Of a DNA stretch of 8,310 bases, positions 1-6,723 are shown piece after piece (position 1 is the stretch's first letter; each line of letters starts with the position of its first letter). The position numbers were made by a program, and so were the translations under genes. The notes beneath the pieces were generated by a model. It saw nothing but the letters and a program-made list of their open reading frames with translations, had not been told where the DNA came from and did not search any database. Origin of the DNA: Thermomicrobiaceae bacterium (GTDB taxonomy: Bacteria; Chloroflexota; Chloroflexia; Thermomicrobiales; Thermomicrobiaceae). The stretch lies in NCBI GenBank assembly GCA_007124395.1, contig SLFF01000011.1:1-8310 (forward strand), written 5' to 3'.

Positions 1-477
1 GAGGCCGAACAGCAGCAGGAGCATGAGCGCCAGCCAGAAGTTGGGGATACAGATACCCACCACGGCGACGAGCATACTGCTGTAATCCAGTGCCGAATAG
101 CGTTTAACACCAGCAATAACCCCGAGCGGTATAGCGATACCGATGGAGACAAGCAGTGTGTAGACATTCAAATAGATCGTTGCCGGTGCGGCGTTGGCGA
201 TCATGGTATTGATCGTCTGGCCCGGCCGCATGATGGAGTCACCAAAGTCACCGCGGACCATGCGTGACATCCAGTTAATGTACTGCTCATGGATTGGTAG
301 ATCAAGGCCCCAGCGCTGACGAAGCAGTTCGATCTGCTCACTGGTCAGCGGTCGTTCACCGACGAATGCCTCGATCGGGTCTCCCGGTGAAATGTGCATC
401 AGGGAGAACGTAATGATACTGACGATGAAGATCGTCAGCATGCCCTGCAATAGTCGTCGGATGACGTAGTTGAGCAT
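1..477 (-). CDS. ABC transporter permease, DppB/OppB type (N-terminal part; cut by window edge)
   Basis: This is the inner-membrane permease of a peptide/nickel-class ABC importer, which would form the translocation channel with a second permease outside the window. Translation from the ATG at 477 gives 159 residues before the edge. TM1 spans about residues 9-29 and ends in HISPGDP. A long external loop follows with the family pattern LRQRWGLDLP (52-61) and the GDFGDS motif (76-81). TM2 begins near residue 100, and IPNFWLAL (144-151) lies in TM3. These are standard DppB-family N-terminal landmarks. The binding-protein gene lies 122 bp upstream on the same strand, so the two probably form one operon with the remaining components to the left. 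The upstream Shine-Dalgarno is weak (GGGGAA, about 14 bases before the ATG). Family assignment is firm; the substrate cannot be told. Confidence 0.93.
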   Translation of the reverse strand, partial: MLNYVIRRLLQGMLTIFIVSIITFSLMHISPGDPIEAFVGERPLTSEQIELLRQRWGLDLPIHEQYINWMSRMVRGDFGDSIMRPGQTINTMIANAAPATIYLNVYTLLVSIGIAIPLGVIAGVKRYSALDYSSMLVAVVGICIPNFWLALMLLLLFGL

Positions 478-599
478 AGTGCTGTGTCATTCCCCACACG
501 CACGAAGGTGTGCATACGAGCCCGGCGGCAAAACGGAGGGAACCGCGTGTCGGTTCCCTCCAGCAGCTTTGTGTTCGGAACGGTGGTCCGCCGCCTGAA
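478..599 (-). other. Spacer between binding-protein and permease genes
   Basis: This 122-bp gap is long for an operon and holds no gene. It contains the strong hairpin listed separately (535-561) and a weaker one nearer the permease start, CACAC (495-499) with GTGTG (508-512), which lies close to the permease ribosome-binding region. The layout resembles transport operons in which an mRNA structure between the binding protein and the permease lowers downstream expression. That role is inferred. Confidence 0.5.
535..561 (-). terminator. 10-bp perfect hairpin after the binding-protein gene (terminator or attenuator/mRNA stabiliser)
   Basis: Read on the minus strand, GGAGGGAACC pairs perfectly with GGTTCCCTCC around a 7-base loop (545-551), and the stem is followed by GTTTTGCC. 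The stem begins about 40 bases past the binding-protein stop codon. The T run is short and interrupted, so a partial terminator or a 3'-end stabilising stem is more likely than a full stop. The permease of the same importer follows, which fits graded expression with binding protein in excess. Confidence 0.7.
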
Positions 600-2417
600 T
601 TACTCTTCGATCCAGAGCTGGCGAAGCTGCGTGTTTCGGTACAGGTTAGAGCCTGCGGTCACCTCATCCGGGGAGGGAAGACCGTGGATTCGCTGGTTCC
701 ACTGGTTGAACCAGTCCCAGAACATCATGTAGAGGCATGGGACATCTTCAGCGAACTGCTGCTGCACCTGGCTGTAGATCTCGGCACGTGCTGCCGGATC
801 TGGCTCACGAACACCTTCGACGAGAAGTTCGTCCATCTCGTCGCTGCTGTAGTGGTTGAAGTTGTTTCCACCACCCGAGCTGAGCGTTACGCGGGCATCC
901 GGCTCACCGTTGGTGCCGCCGTATGTCCAGTTGAAGAGCGCCATGTCCCCGGTCCCCTCACGCATTGGAGTGGAGCCTTGCGGGTCTTCGATGATCTGCA
1001 TGTTGAAGCCAACCTGGTTCAGGAATTCCTGGACCATCTCGGCTTCCGGGCGGCGAGCTTCGTCACCGGTGAGAACGATACATTCCCACTCCATGACGAC
1101 GCCGTCCTTCTCCCAGATGCCATCGCCGTTGCGTTCCCAGCCGGCATCTTCCATGATCTCGATCGCACCGTCCGGGTTGAATTCATATTCCCGTACGTCT
1201 GGATCGTAGAACTCTTCAAGCGACGGCGCCAGGTTGGCAGTTGCCTTGGTGGCGGCGCCAGCGAAGACGGAGTCGATCACCTGGTCACGGTTGATGGCGT
1301 GCATCATCGCCTGGCGAACTTCGCGCTCCTGGAAGTAATCGCGGGTGTTGTTCATTGGGAAGTGGTTCAGTGAAACACTGGATGTCTGGTAGGAGACAAT
1401 CCCGAGATCATCGGCTTCCTCGTGCATTCGAACGGCATCATCAACACCGACCATCCAGATGGAGGAGTCGGCGCCGCCGGTCTCGAGCTCGAGTACGCGG
1501 ACAGAACCTTCAGGAATGACACGAATGTCGATCTCATCCAGGTGCGGTCGTCCGTCCCAGTGATCTTCGAATGCCTCGACCAGGGTGTGATCGTCTGGAT
1601 CCCACTCCACGAGCTTGAAGGGGCCGGTGCCGATTGGATCGGCGCTGTAGCCTTCGTAGCCGAGTTCTTCGTGGTGGTGAGAGCCCAGGATCATGGCGTT
1701 GAGTCCGTTACGGAGGAACGATGCGTCGGCTTCAGCCATGTGAACGACGATCGTGTAGTCATCCGGGGCTTCGACCTCATCGACCGAGACAAAGTCTGCC
1801 GCCGTGACGGCAGCGTTTTCTTCGTCCATGAACCACTCGTAGGTGAACTTGACGTCTTCGGAGTTGAACTCTTCGCCGTCGTGGAAGAGGACGTCTTCGC
1901 GCAGCATGACGGTGTATTCCATGCCGTCATCGCTGATCTCATAGTCAGTGGCGAGGACCATCTCGAGCTCGAATGCGTGATCGATACCGATCAGCGGCTC
2001 GTGGATCGCGTTGATACCGGTCCAGGTGACGGTCGGGCCGTCATCGTCTGGATGGAGCGATTCCAGCGGGTGGTGACCCAGCAGGATCAGGCGTCCACCA
2101 TCCTGGCCATCGGCGACGTCATCATCATGATCGTCTTCTTCGTCATCATGATCGTCTACCGGCTCTTCATCATCATCTTCGTGGTCGTCTTCTTCGTCAT
2201 CTACTTCGTCGTCATCGGGGTCGACTGCTGGCTCGTCATCGTCGGTATCGTCGGCGACGTCCGGTTCGTCATCATCGGTATCGTCATCCTCGCACGCGGC
2301 AAGAAGTGAACCGAAGATCGGCAGCGACACACCCAGCAGCGCGGCGCGCTGAAGCAGGTAACGGCGGCTCATTGGGGCTGCGTTGAGCAGCTGAGCCAGT
2401 TCTCTCGGATCGCGCAT
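600..2417 (-). CDS. ABC transporter solute-binding lipoprotein, SBP family 5 (oligopeptide/dipeptide type)
   Basis: This is the extracytoplasmic substrate-capture protein of the importer, 605 residues from the ATG at 2417. That start sits 8 bases after a strong GGAGG; a TTG at 2420 is also in frame but is closer to the Shine-Dalgarno. The N-terminus carries a Tat-like SRRYLLQ motif (about residues 17-23), a hydrophobic stretch and a lipobox LAAC with the lipidated Cys at 42. Residues 43-108 form an Asp/Glu-rich linker with no Lys or Arg. The family-5 fold follows: LREDVLFHDG (about 172-181), NSEDVKFTYEWF, and DPIGTGPFKLVEW (GTGPF at 263-267), then VRQAMMHAINRDQVI, the usual second-lobe motif. 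Much of the mature domain is also acidic. The permease lies downstream. Family 5 covers peptides, nickel, sugars and others, so the substrate is not assigned. Confidence 0.95.
   Translation of the reverse strand: MRDPRELAQLLNAAPMSRRYLLQRAALLGVSLPIFGSLLAACEDDDTDDDEPDVADDTDDDEPAVDPDDDEVDDEEDDHEDDDEEPVDDHDDEEDDHDDDVADGQDGGRLILLGHHPLESLHPDDDGPTVTWTGINAIHEPLIGIDHAFELEMVLATDYEISDDGMEYTVMLREDVLFHDGEEFNSEDVKFTYEWFMDEENAAVTAADFVSVDEVEAPDDYTIVVHMAEADASFLRNGLNAMILGSHHHEELGYEGYSADPIGTGPFKLVEWDPDDHTLVEAFEDHWDGRPHLDEIDIRVIPEGSVRVLELETGGADSSIWMVGVDDAVRMHEEADDLGIVSYQTSSVSLNHFPMNNTRDYFQEREVRQAMMHAINRDQVIDSVFAGAATKATANLAPSLEEFYDPDVREYEFNPDGAIEIMEDAGWERNGDGIWEKDGVVMEWECIVLTGDEARRPEAEMVQEFLNQVGFNMQIIEDPQGSTPMREGTGDMALFNWTYGGTNGEPDARVTLSSGGGNNFNHYSSDEMDELLVEGVREPDPAARAEIYSQVQQQFAEDVPCLYMMFWDWFNQWNQRIHGLPSPDEVTAGSNLYRNTQLRQLWIEE
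2110..2290 (-). repeat. Low-complexity Asp/Glu-coding tract with internal direct repeats
   Basis: This is the DNA encoding the acidic linker. It consists almost entirely of GAT, GAC, GAA and GAG codons. The 15-base plus-strand word TCATCATGATCGTCT occurs at 2122-2136 and again at 2143-2157, a 21-base (7-codon) period that gives the repeated peptide DDHDD. A second protein-level repeat, DDTDDDEP-like, occurs twice just after the lipobox. The pattern suggests growth by replication slippage, so length may vary between relatives. Confidence 0.75.
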
Positions 2418-2423
2418 CAAGTC

Positions 2424-2449
2424 TTCCTCCTCAGGTGACTTATGCTGAG
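2424..2449 (-). promoter_or_regulatory. Strong Shine-Dalgarno with adjacent small hairpin, binding-protein gene
   Basis: AGGAGGAA (2431-2424 on the minus strand) precedes the ATG at 2417 and fixes that start over the upstream TTG. A CTCAG/CTGAG stem (2449-2445 with 2434-2430) overlaps the first two bases of the Shine-Dalgarno, so it could slightly modulate access. Regulation by it is speculation. Confidence 0.55.
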
Positions 2450-2487
2450 TAATAGGTCCTCCGATGATGAAGCAGTGCGTTGATCCC

Positions 2488-2536
2488 GTCGGCCCGACAG
2501 TTTCCTCATTCTGCTCGTCAGAACAGGTGCGTCGGG
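2488..2536 (-). promoter_or_regulatory. Possible competing hairpins in the binding-protein mRNA leader
   Basis: In the minus-strand transcript CCCGAC (2536-2531) can pair with GTCGGG (2498-2493), enclosing an inner stem TTCTG/CAGAA (2523-2519 with 2513-2509). The same GTCGG(G) can instead pair with the immediately following CCGAC (2492-2488), although that gives only a 1-base loop. The two pairings exclude one another. No known riboswitch family is recognised. The stems are short, so this could be chance. Confidence 0.3.
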
Positions 2537-2576
2537 AGCGGGGATGGAAACGCGCTTCGTCACCGAATGATGAGCT

Positions 2577-2606
2577 AGTCTACTATCCTTTCGCGAACTC
2601 CGTCAA
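2577..2606 (-). promoter_or_regulatory. Candidate sigma70-type promoter for the binding-protein operon
   Basis: On the minus strand TTGACG (2601-2606) and TAGACT (2577-2582) are separated by 18 bases, a close match to the housekeeping -35/-10 pattern. Transcription would start near 2570, leaving a leader of about 150 bases before the ATG at 2417. This is judged by eye only, but it is the best promoter match in the region. Confidence 0.55.
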
Positions 2607-2693
2607 ATCACTGAAACCGCATAACAAACCCTAAGAATCTCCTTTATACGGCTGTGTGGTAACCCACTTCAGATCGGGGTGTATCAAAAGGTA

Positions 2694-4178
2694 CTATGCG
2701 GAAGATTTGTGTTGCGCATAAATCAGGTTCCAAGCGGCTTCTGTTGCGTCGGCCAGATCTGCTGGCGCTGGCTTTCCTGCATAGCGTGCCCACATGTACG
2801 CCTCAGTGATCTGGGTCAGCTCGTCTCGCAGATCGGGTTCATCCTCGCTCAGCCTGTGGGCGAACGCGACCGGGGTTTCGTGGGGTGATCGTGGACAATC
2901 CGCCTGCTGCTGGTGCCGAAGGAATTGCCGGTAGACGAGCCTGATTCTCCGGGTTGCTTCCCATTCCGGACCAGCAGGCAGGTCGTCTGGTTGCCGGCCG
3001 ATCATTGCGGATACCCACCCCCGGATGCGGGCCAGCCAGGCTGGCTGCGACTGGCGCCAGTCGATCAGCGAAGACGTTTGTGGATCGTCGCGGTGAGACC
3101 AGCGCCGGCGTCGCCGGAACATGTATCGGATGAGCACCAGCAAGATGAGGAGCAGGATGACTCCAACGATGAGATACCTGACCGGGTCATCGACGGTCAG
3201 CCCGATGCCGCCGGCATCGTCGGCTTCGATGCCGGTACCGGGTGCAAGGTCGAGCTCGGGGAAGCTCTCCATCGGCTCGAACCCCTGGCGTTCCAGAAAC
3301 CAGATCAGTGGCGAGATGAGCACAAATGCGATCACGGCCAGCGTCAAAATCGCGGCCTGGAGCAGGAAACGGATCAACCAGATGACCGGGGAGATCACCG
3401 TAATCATCAGATCCAGCGTGTCCCTGGTCAGCACACCGGTGGCAGACACCGCGAATCCGGCGATCACCAGTGTCGGGACGATGAGAATCAGCGCCCAGAC
3501 CCAGCCATTCTGGGGCGCTGCCGGATGATCGAATTCGGGTTGTCGGGCGATTGCCACACTGATCAGGCAGGCGATAACGAAGCCAGCAAGCGCTGGCGTG
3601 AGGTATTCGGTGATCAGAAACGCGTCCGGGCCAACGATCAGGGTCAGAATCGCCCCGACAGCCAGCCAGATGAGCCCGTACCTGAGCAGCGAGTAGGCCG
3701 TTTCCAGAGACGGTTCCGAGCGGGACCGACCTCGCCACCAGGCCAGGACAACCAGGCCGATCAGCAACCAGACGGATCGCGAGGCGTCGGATTCTCGCAG
3801 AATCAGCGATTGCCCGGCTTCGCGTATCCAGTCCACGCTCAACCACCCGTGACCGGGGAATGCGCCGACTTTCACCACCACGGCCGCACTAAGCAGAATC
3901 GATCCGACCATAATGATCTGGAACCGGGCATCCCAGATCCGGATCGTACTGAGCAGGTGTGGAACCATCCGGGCAAACCACAGTAGCGCTAGCACCAGCA
4001 GAAACGGAAGCGGCTCATGTGGCGCGTCGGTGGTGGCAAGCAACGACCCGGCAAACACATAGATGATGATTGCTTCACTGAAAATCAGGAGTGCGGAGAG
4101 GAGCTCCTGCCTCGGGGGTAGCTCCCGTACCGGATCGATGAATGGACGAAACGCCTTCAGGCTGGCCCAGTTGCGCAT
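2694..4178 (-). CDS. Polytopic membrane protein with C-terminal DUF4129 domain
   Basis: This is a 494-residue integral membrane protein and the last gene of the MoxR operon. Hydrophobic segments lie near residues 26-48, 57-78, 87-106, 135-148, 167-183, 192-211, 226-245, 256-293 (long, probably two) and 334-353, giving about nine or ten helices. The last is followed by FRRRRRW (354-360), a positive stop-transfer cluster. The tail (411-489; RIRLVYRQFL, SPHETPVAFAHRL, YMWARYAGK) matches DUF4129, a domain often found at the end of TgpA-like transglutaminase membrane proteins. No transglutaminase Cys-His-Asp domain is visible between the helices and DUF4129; only a short loop (about 296-333) fills that place. 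Its ATG shares one base with the DUF58 stop (TGATG), implying translational coupling. The biochemical role is unknown. Confidence 0.88.
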   Translation of the reverse strand: MRNWASLKAFRPFIDPVRELPPRQELLSALLIFSEAIIIYVFAGSLLATTDAPHEPLPFLLVLALLWFARMVPHLLSTIRIWDARFQIIMVGSILLSAAVVVKVGAFPGHGWLSVDWIREAGQSLILRESDASRSVWLLIGLVVLAWWRGRSRSEPSLETAYSLLRYGLIWLAVGAILTLIVGPDAFLITEYLTPALAGFVIACLISVAIARQPEFDHPAAPQNGWVWALILIVPTLVIAGFAVSATGVLTRDTLDLMITVISPVIWLIRFLLQAAILTLAVIAFVLISPLIWFLERQGFEPMESFPELDLAPGTGIEADDAGGIGLTVDDPVRYLIVGVILLLILLVLIRYMFRRRRRWSHRDDPQTSSLIDWRQSQPAWLARIRGWVSAMIGRQPDDLPAGPEWEATRRIRLVYRQFLRHQQQADCPRSPHETPVAFAHRLSEDEPDLRDELTQITEAYMWARYAGKPAPADLADATEAAWNLIYAQHKSSA

Positions 4179-5449
4179 CAGTTCACCATCCCTGATTGCA
4201 CCGTCCGGGCGTATCGGTGGCGGGTGGTTCGGTCTCGATGCGCCAGATCGTCCGGGAGCGATGCAACGGCGAGCCTGGGCAGGTTCGGCACCGGAACTTC
4301 CCCGATTCGCATCAGCATCACTCGATGCCCCCGTTCGATGGCAGACTGCATCGCGATCTCCAGTGGCTCGGTCATGATGCAGGCGATGACGATGATCGTG
4401 CTACCGGCGGGATAATCGCGAGCTGCGCTGGCCAGGAGCCTCGGGAAACTGCTGATCGCCATCGGCTGTAGCCGGGCAAGCCCTTCCAGGATCGACGTTC
4501 GCTGGCGGGCGTCCCGACCGGGTGGGATTCGCAGGTTCTGATCTGAGCCGGCGACCACCGCATTTGCGGCGAGCCCGACGATCGAGCGCTCCGCGATCAG
4601 GTGGTGGGCAATCGATGCGGCGGCCACGATGCCACTTTCCGAGCGGCGGAAGTCCATCCCTTCCCAGTACCGTTCGAAGGTATCCAGGTTGAGGAAGATG
4701 CCGACTTGCAGGTCAACGGTTGGTTCGAATACTTTGACATACGGTTCCTGCAATCGAGCCGTAGCCTTCCAGTGAATATGGCGTGTGGAATCGTCCGGGG
4801 TATAGGCCCGAACGCCGATGACTCTGGCCGGATCTGTCAGCAGGTGATGGTTGACCCGGGTGAGCCCGAACGGGAAGTCCGGGGGAATATCCAGCTCCGG
4901 GATCGGGAGCACGTCTGGATAGACCAGGAACGACTCGATGTCGTGGACGGTGGTCTGGCGGGTAAAGAATCCGAATGGATCACCGGAGCGGATCGTCACC
5001 GGCCCGATCTGATGATCGCCACGTTCCAGACATTCGAGCTCGGTTGACCAGGATATCCGGTATTTCCAACGCATTGGCGTGGTGTGTCTGAGGAGTCTGG
5101 TGCCGAGGCGATCTGACGGGAGCCGGGTGACATTCAGCGCCCGTACCCGGTCAGAGACATGTTCGTCGATCTCGACCCAGGCCAGCGGGAGCCAGCTCCG
5201 GTTCTCCAGCGTGAAGAATACGGTCAGCACATCTCCGCGAAAGGCGCGCGTTTCGGAGAGCTTACGGGAGTAGTGCAGGCCATCCAGCGCGTGGCGAGCC
5301 CACAGCCAGCTCAATCCGGCGGTGACGTAGACGAGCGCCGCCAGCAAGCTCAATGCGGGCTGCCCCAGGATCATCCCGATAGCCAGCACGATTCCGGCTC
5401 CATAGAACCAGGCGGCATTGAAGAAGTGGCTGCGGATCGGCCGCGTCAT
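4178..5449 (-). CDS. DUF58 domain protein (MoxR-associated, membrane-anchored)
   Basis: This is a 423-residue protein with two hydrophobic segments at the N-terminus (about residues 13-31 and 33-50), followed by an extended beta-rich region containing CLERGDHQIGP and SGDPFGFF (140-162). The DUF58 signature lies at about 209-232: RVIGVRAYTPDD followed by STRHIHWKATAR. A Rossmann/vWA-like C-terminal part follows (DLQVGIFLNLD, 246-256; STIIVIACIMTEP, 350-362). DUF58 proteins accompany MoxR ATPases in many bacteria and are thought to be their partners or substrates in assembling envelope or metal-loaded complexes. The ATG at 5449 has a good AGGAGA about 7 bases upstream. The gene starts 27 bases after moxR and overlaps the DUF4129 gene by one base. 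The assignment is firm; the molecular role is not established. Confidence 0.93.
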   Translation of the reverse strand: MTRPIRSHFFNAAWFYGAGIVLAIGMILGQPALSLLAALVYVTAGLSWLWARHALDGLHYSRKLSETRAFRGDVLTVFFTLENRSWLPLAWVEIDEHVSDRVRALNVTRLPSDRLGTRLLRHTTPMRWKYRISWSTELECLERGDHQIGPVTIRSGDPFGFFTRQTTVHDIESFLVYPDVLPIPELDIPPDFPFGLTRVNHHLLTDPARVIGVRAYTPDDSTRHIHWKATARLQEPYVKVFEPTVDLQVGIFLNLDTFERYWEGMDFRRSESGIVAAASIAHHLIAERSIVGLAANAVVAGSDQNLRIPPGRDARQRTSILEGLARLQPMAISSFPRLLASAARDYPAGSTIIVIACIMTEPLEIAMQSAIERGHRVMLMRIGEVPVPNLPRLAVASLPDDLAHRDRTTRHRYARTVQSGMVN

Positions 5450-5476
5450 CGTCGGTCTCCTGATAAAGAGCTGAGT

Positions 5477-6424
5477 CTAGACGTGTTCGACCGGCACCTC
5501 GATCTGCTGAATGATCGACTCGAGCACGCCGGCGGTTGTCCGGCCGCGGAGACGTGCTTCCGGATTCAGGATCAGACGGTGCTGCATCACGGGATTCGCC
5601 AGCTCGAGGATGTCATCTGGCAGAACATATTCTCGATCCCGAATGGCGGCCAGCGACTGGGCTGCCAGAAATAGCCCGAGCGTTCCCCGGGGGCTGACCC
5701 CACGGCTGACGGCATCGTCCTCACGGGTGGCCCGGACGATTCGAGTCAGATACCGTCGAAGCTCTGGGTCTACATACACCGATCGACACTCGGTCATCGC
5801 CTCCAGGATTTCGTCTGGCGTGGTCACCGCTTCGAGTTCTTCCAGTGGATGCTGGTGCTGGAAGCGATCCAGAATCGCCATCTCGGTGTCGATGTCTTCC
5901 GGGTAGCCGAGGCTAAGCTGAATCAGGAAGCGATCGAGCTGAGCCTCCGGCAGCGGGAAGGTCCCTTCCAGTTCGACCGGATTCTCGGTGGCCATAACCA
6001 GAAATGGGCGTGGAAGGGGCATGGTCTCGCCCTCGATTGTCACGGTGCGCTCTTCCATCGCTTCGAGCAGCGCAGACTGGGTTCTCGGGGTGGCGCGGTT
6101 GACTTCATCGGCCAGAAGGATAGAGTTGAAGACCGGGCCGGGGCGGAAAGTGAAATCGCCGCTTTTCTGGTTGAAATAGTAGAGTCCACTGATGTCGGAC
6201 GGCAGCAGATCCGGAGTGAATTGAATGCGGCTGAACTGACCACCGATCGATCGTGCAATCGCCCGGGCGAGGGTCGTTTTTCCAACGCCGGGAATGTCTT
6301 CGATCAATACGTGCCGTTCGCAGAGCATCGCGACGAGGACGAGTTCGGCGACATGGCGTTTGCCAACCATGACCCGATCGACGTTATCGAGAATCCGGGA
6401 TGCCAGTCTGGCGACGGCGGGCAT
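5477..6424 (-). CDS. MoxR-family AAA+ ATPase
   Basis: This is a cytosolic ATP-dependent chaperone-like AAA+ protein of 315 residues, a normal family length. Walker A is EDIPGVGKTT (42-51), Walker B is ILLADEVNRA (102-111, with D106 and E107), sensor 1 is ATENP (145-149), the arginine-finger region is AQLDRF (161-166), and sensor 2 is SPRG (244-247). All catalytic motifs look intact. The family is thought to remodel or load cofactors into partner proteins, usually with vWA or DUF58 partners, and a DUF58 gene follows directly. It is the first gene of the operon. The ATG at 6424 has only a loose Shine-Dalgarno (GGGAAGG, over 10 bases away), so the start could be slightly different, but no in-frame ATG precedes it nearby. 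Confidence 0.96.
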   Translation of the reverse strand: MPAVARLASRILDNVDRVMVGKRHVAELVLVAMLCERHVLIEDIPGVGKTTLARAIARSIGGQFSRIQFTPDLLPSDISGLYYFNQKSGDFTFRPGPVFNSILLADEVNRATPRTQSALLEAMEERTVTIEGETMPLPRPFLVMATENPVELEGTFPLPEAQLDRFLIQLSLGYPEDIDTEMAILDRFQHQHPLEELEAVTTPDEILEAMTECRSVYVDPELRRYLTRIVRATREDDAVSRGVSPRGTLGLFLAAQSLAAIRDREYVLPDDILELANPVMQHRLILNPEARLRGRTTAGVLESIIQQIEVPVEHV

Positions 6425-6541
6425 ATGCCGGCCTGCCTTCCCAAAATGTTCAGCGTTGTTGACTGTTGGCTAGCGACGTTGCCGTATGATAGCCCAGAGT
6501 CAGGCAAGCGACGAACATAGAGATCAGCAGTGGAAAGTGAA
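6425..6541. promoter_or_regulatory. Divergent promoter region between moxR and the small membrane-protein gene
   Basis: On the plus strand TTGACT (6459-6464) and TATGAT (6485-6490) are spaced 20 bases apart, longer than ideal. The TATGATA block also reads as TATCAT on the other strand and could serve moxR. The region has four GTTG words on the plus strand (6455, 6458, 6465, 6478), including CAGCGTTGTTG (6451-6461) and GACGTTGC (6475-6482), both of which recur in the intergenic region upstream of the regulator. Promoter function is inferred. Confidence 0.45.
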
Positions 6542-6709
6542 ATGGCGCAAATGCACCAATGGCTGGATCAGTTTCTCAAGCGCTTTTCCCGGCTATCCGA
6601 TACCCGGCGGGCGGCCCTTCTGGGGGCCGTGTTCGGGCTTCTGATGTGTGTGGTTGTGCTGCTTCTGGTGGCGGTCTTCGGGTTTATCTCCACGCTTGGC
6701 GAAGGTTGA
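6542..6709 (+). CDS. Small single-pass membrane protein, 55 residues, function unknown
   Basis: The reading frame gives a short amphipathic, basic N-terminus (WLDQFLKRFSRLSDTRR, 7-23) followed by one strong hydrophobic helix (about 24-50) and a short polar tail ending GEG. The positive charges before the helix predict a cytoplasmic N-terminus. Codon third positions are GC-rich like the neighbours, and the frame fills the gap between the moxR promoter and the regulator. The ATG at 6542 has a weak GGAAAG upstream; an in-frame GTG at 6530 would add four residues. It is divergent from moxR and convergent with the regulator gene. I recognise no family. A plus-strand frame over the same bases (6559-6756) lacks such organised features and is rejected. 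Real-gene status is likely but not certain. Confidence 0.6.
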   Translation: MAQMHQWLDQFLKRFSRLSDTRRAALLGAVFGLLMCVVVLLLVAVFGFISTLGEG

Positions 6710-6720
6710 GACGCGTGGAG
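6688..6720. terminator. 8-bp inverted repeat between convergent genes (bidirectional terminator candidate)
   Basis: CTCCACGC (6688-6695) and GCGTGGAG (6713-6720) are perfect reverse complements with a 17-base loop. The repeat covers the end of the small gene and the 14 bases before the regulator stop, where the two transcripts meet. Neither side has a T run, so it is not a textbook intrinsic terminator. It could still block converging transcription or stabilise both mRNA ends. Confidence 0.5.
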
Positions 6721-6723
6721 GGG

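Larger units (their letters stand above)
2421..2693. other. Gene-free intergenic region: leader and promoter of the binding-protein gene
   Basis: No credible coding region lies in these 273 bases between the DUF4129 gene stop and the binding-protein start, both on the minus strand. The part nearest 2600 carries a promoter candidate. The stretch from about 2570 to 2421 would be a leader of about 150 bases with several short inverted repeats. No convincing terminator for the upstream moxR operon is visible; the only stem past its stop is a 4-bp GTGG/CCAC around 2655-2666. Confidence 0.6.

Noticed and set aside
510..1373. 287-residue plus-strand open frame
   Set aside because: It lies wholly antisense to the binding-protein gene, has no family signature and arises from the biased codons of the real gene.
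1422..2309. 295-residue plus-strand open frame with a Val/Ile-rich, membrane-like C-terminus
   Set aside because: The Val/Ile/Phe-rich end is the antisense reading of the Asp/Glu codon tract (GTC, ATC, TTC), not a true membrane segment.
2655..2666. GTGG-N4-CCAC stem past the DUF4129 stop as an operon terminator
   Set aside because: Only four base pairs and no T run; too weak to call.
2913..3986. 357-residue plus-strand open frame
   Set aside because: Antisense to the DUF4129 membrane protein; rich in Asp, Gln, Pro and Arg as expected for the complement of hydrophobic codons; no recognisable fold.
4601..5047. 148-residue plus-strand open frame
   Set aside because: Antisense shadow of the DUF58 gene, which has clear family motifs on the minus strand.
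5849..6520. 223-residue plus-strand open frame crossing the moxR start
   Set aside because: Mostly antisense to the conserved AAA+ motifs of moxR; the part beyond is promoter sequence.
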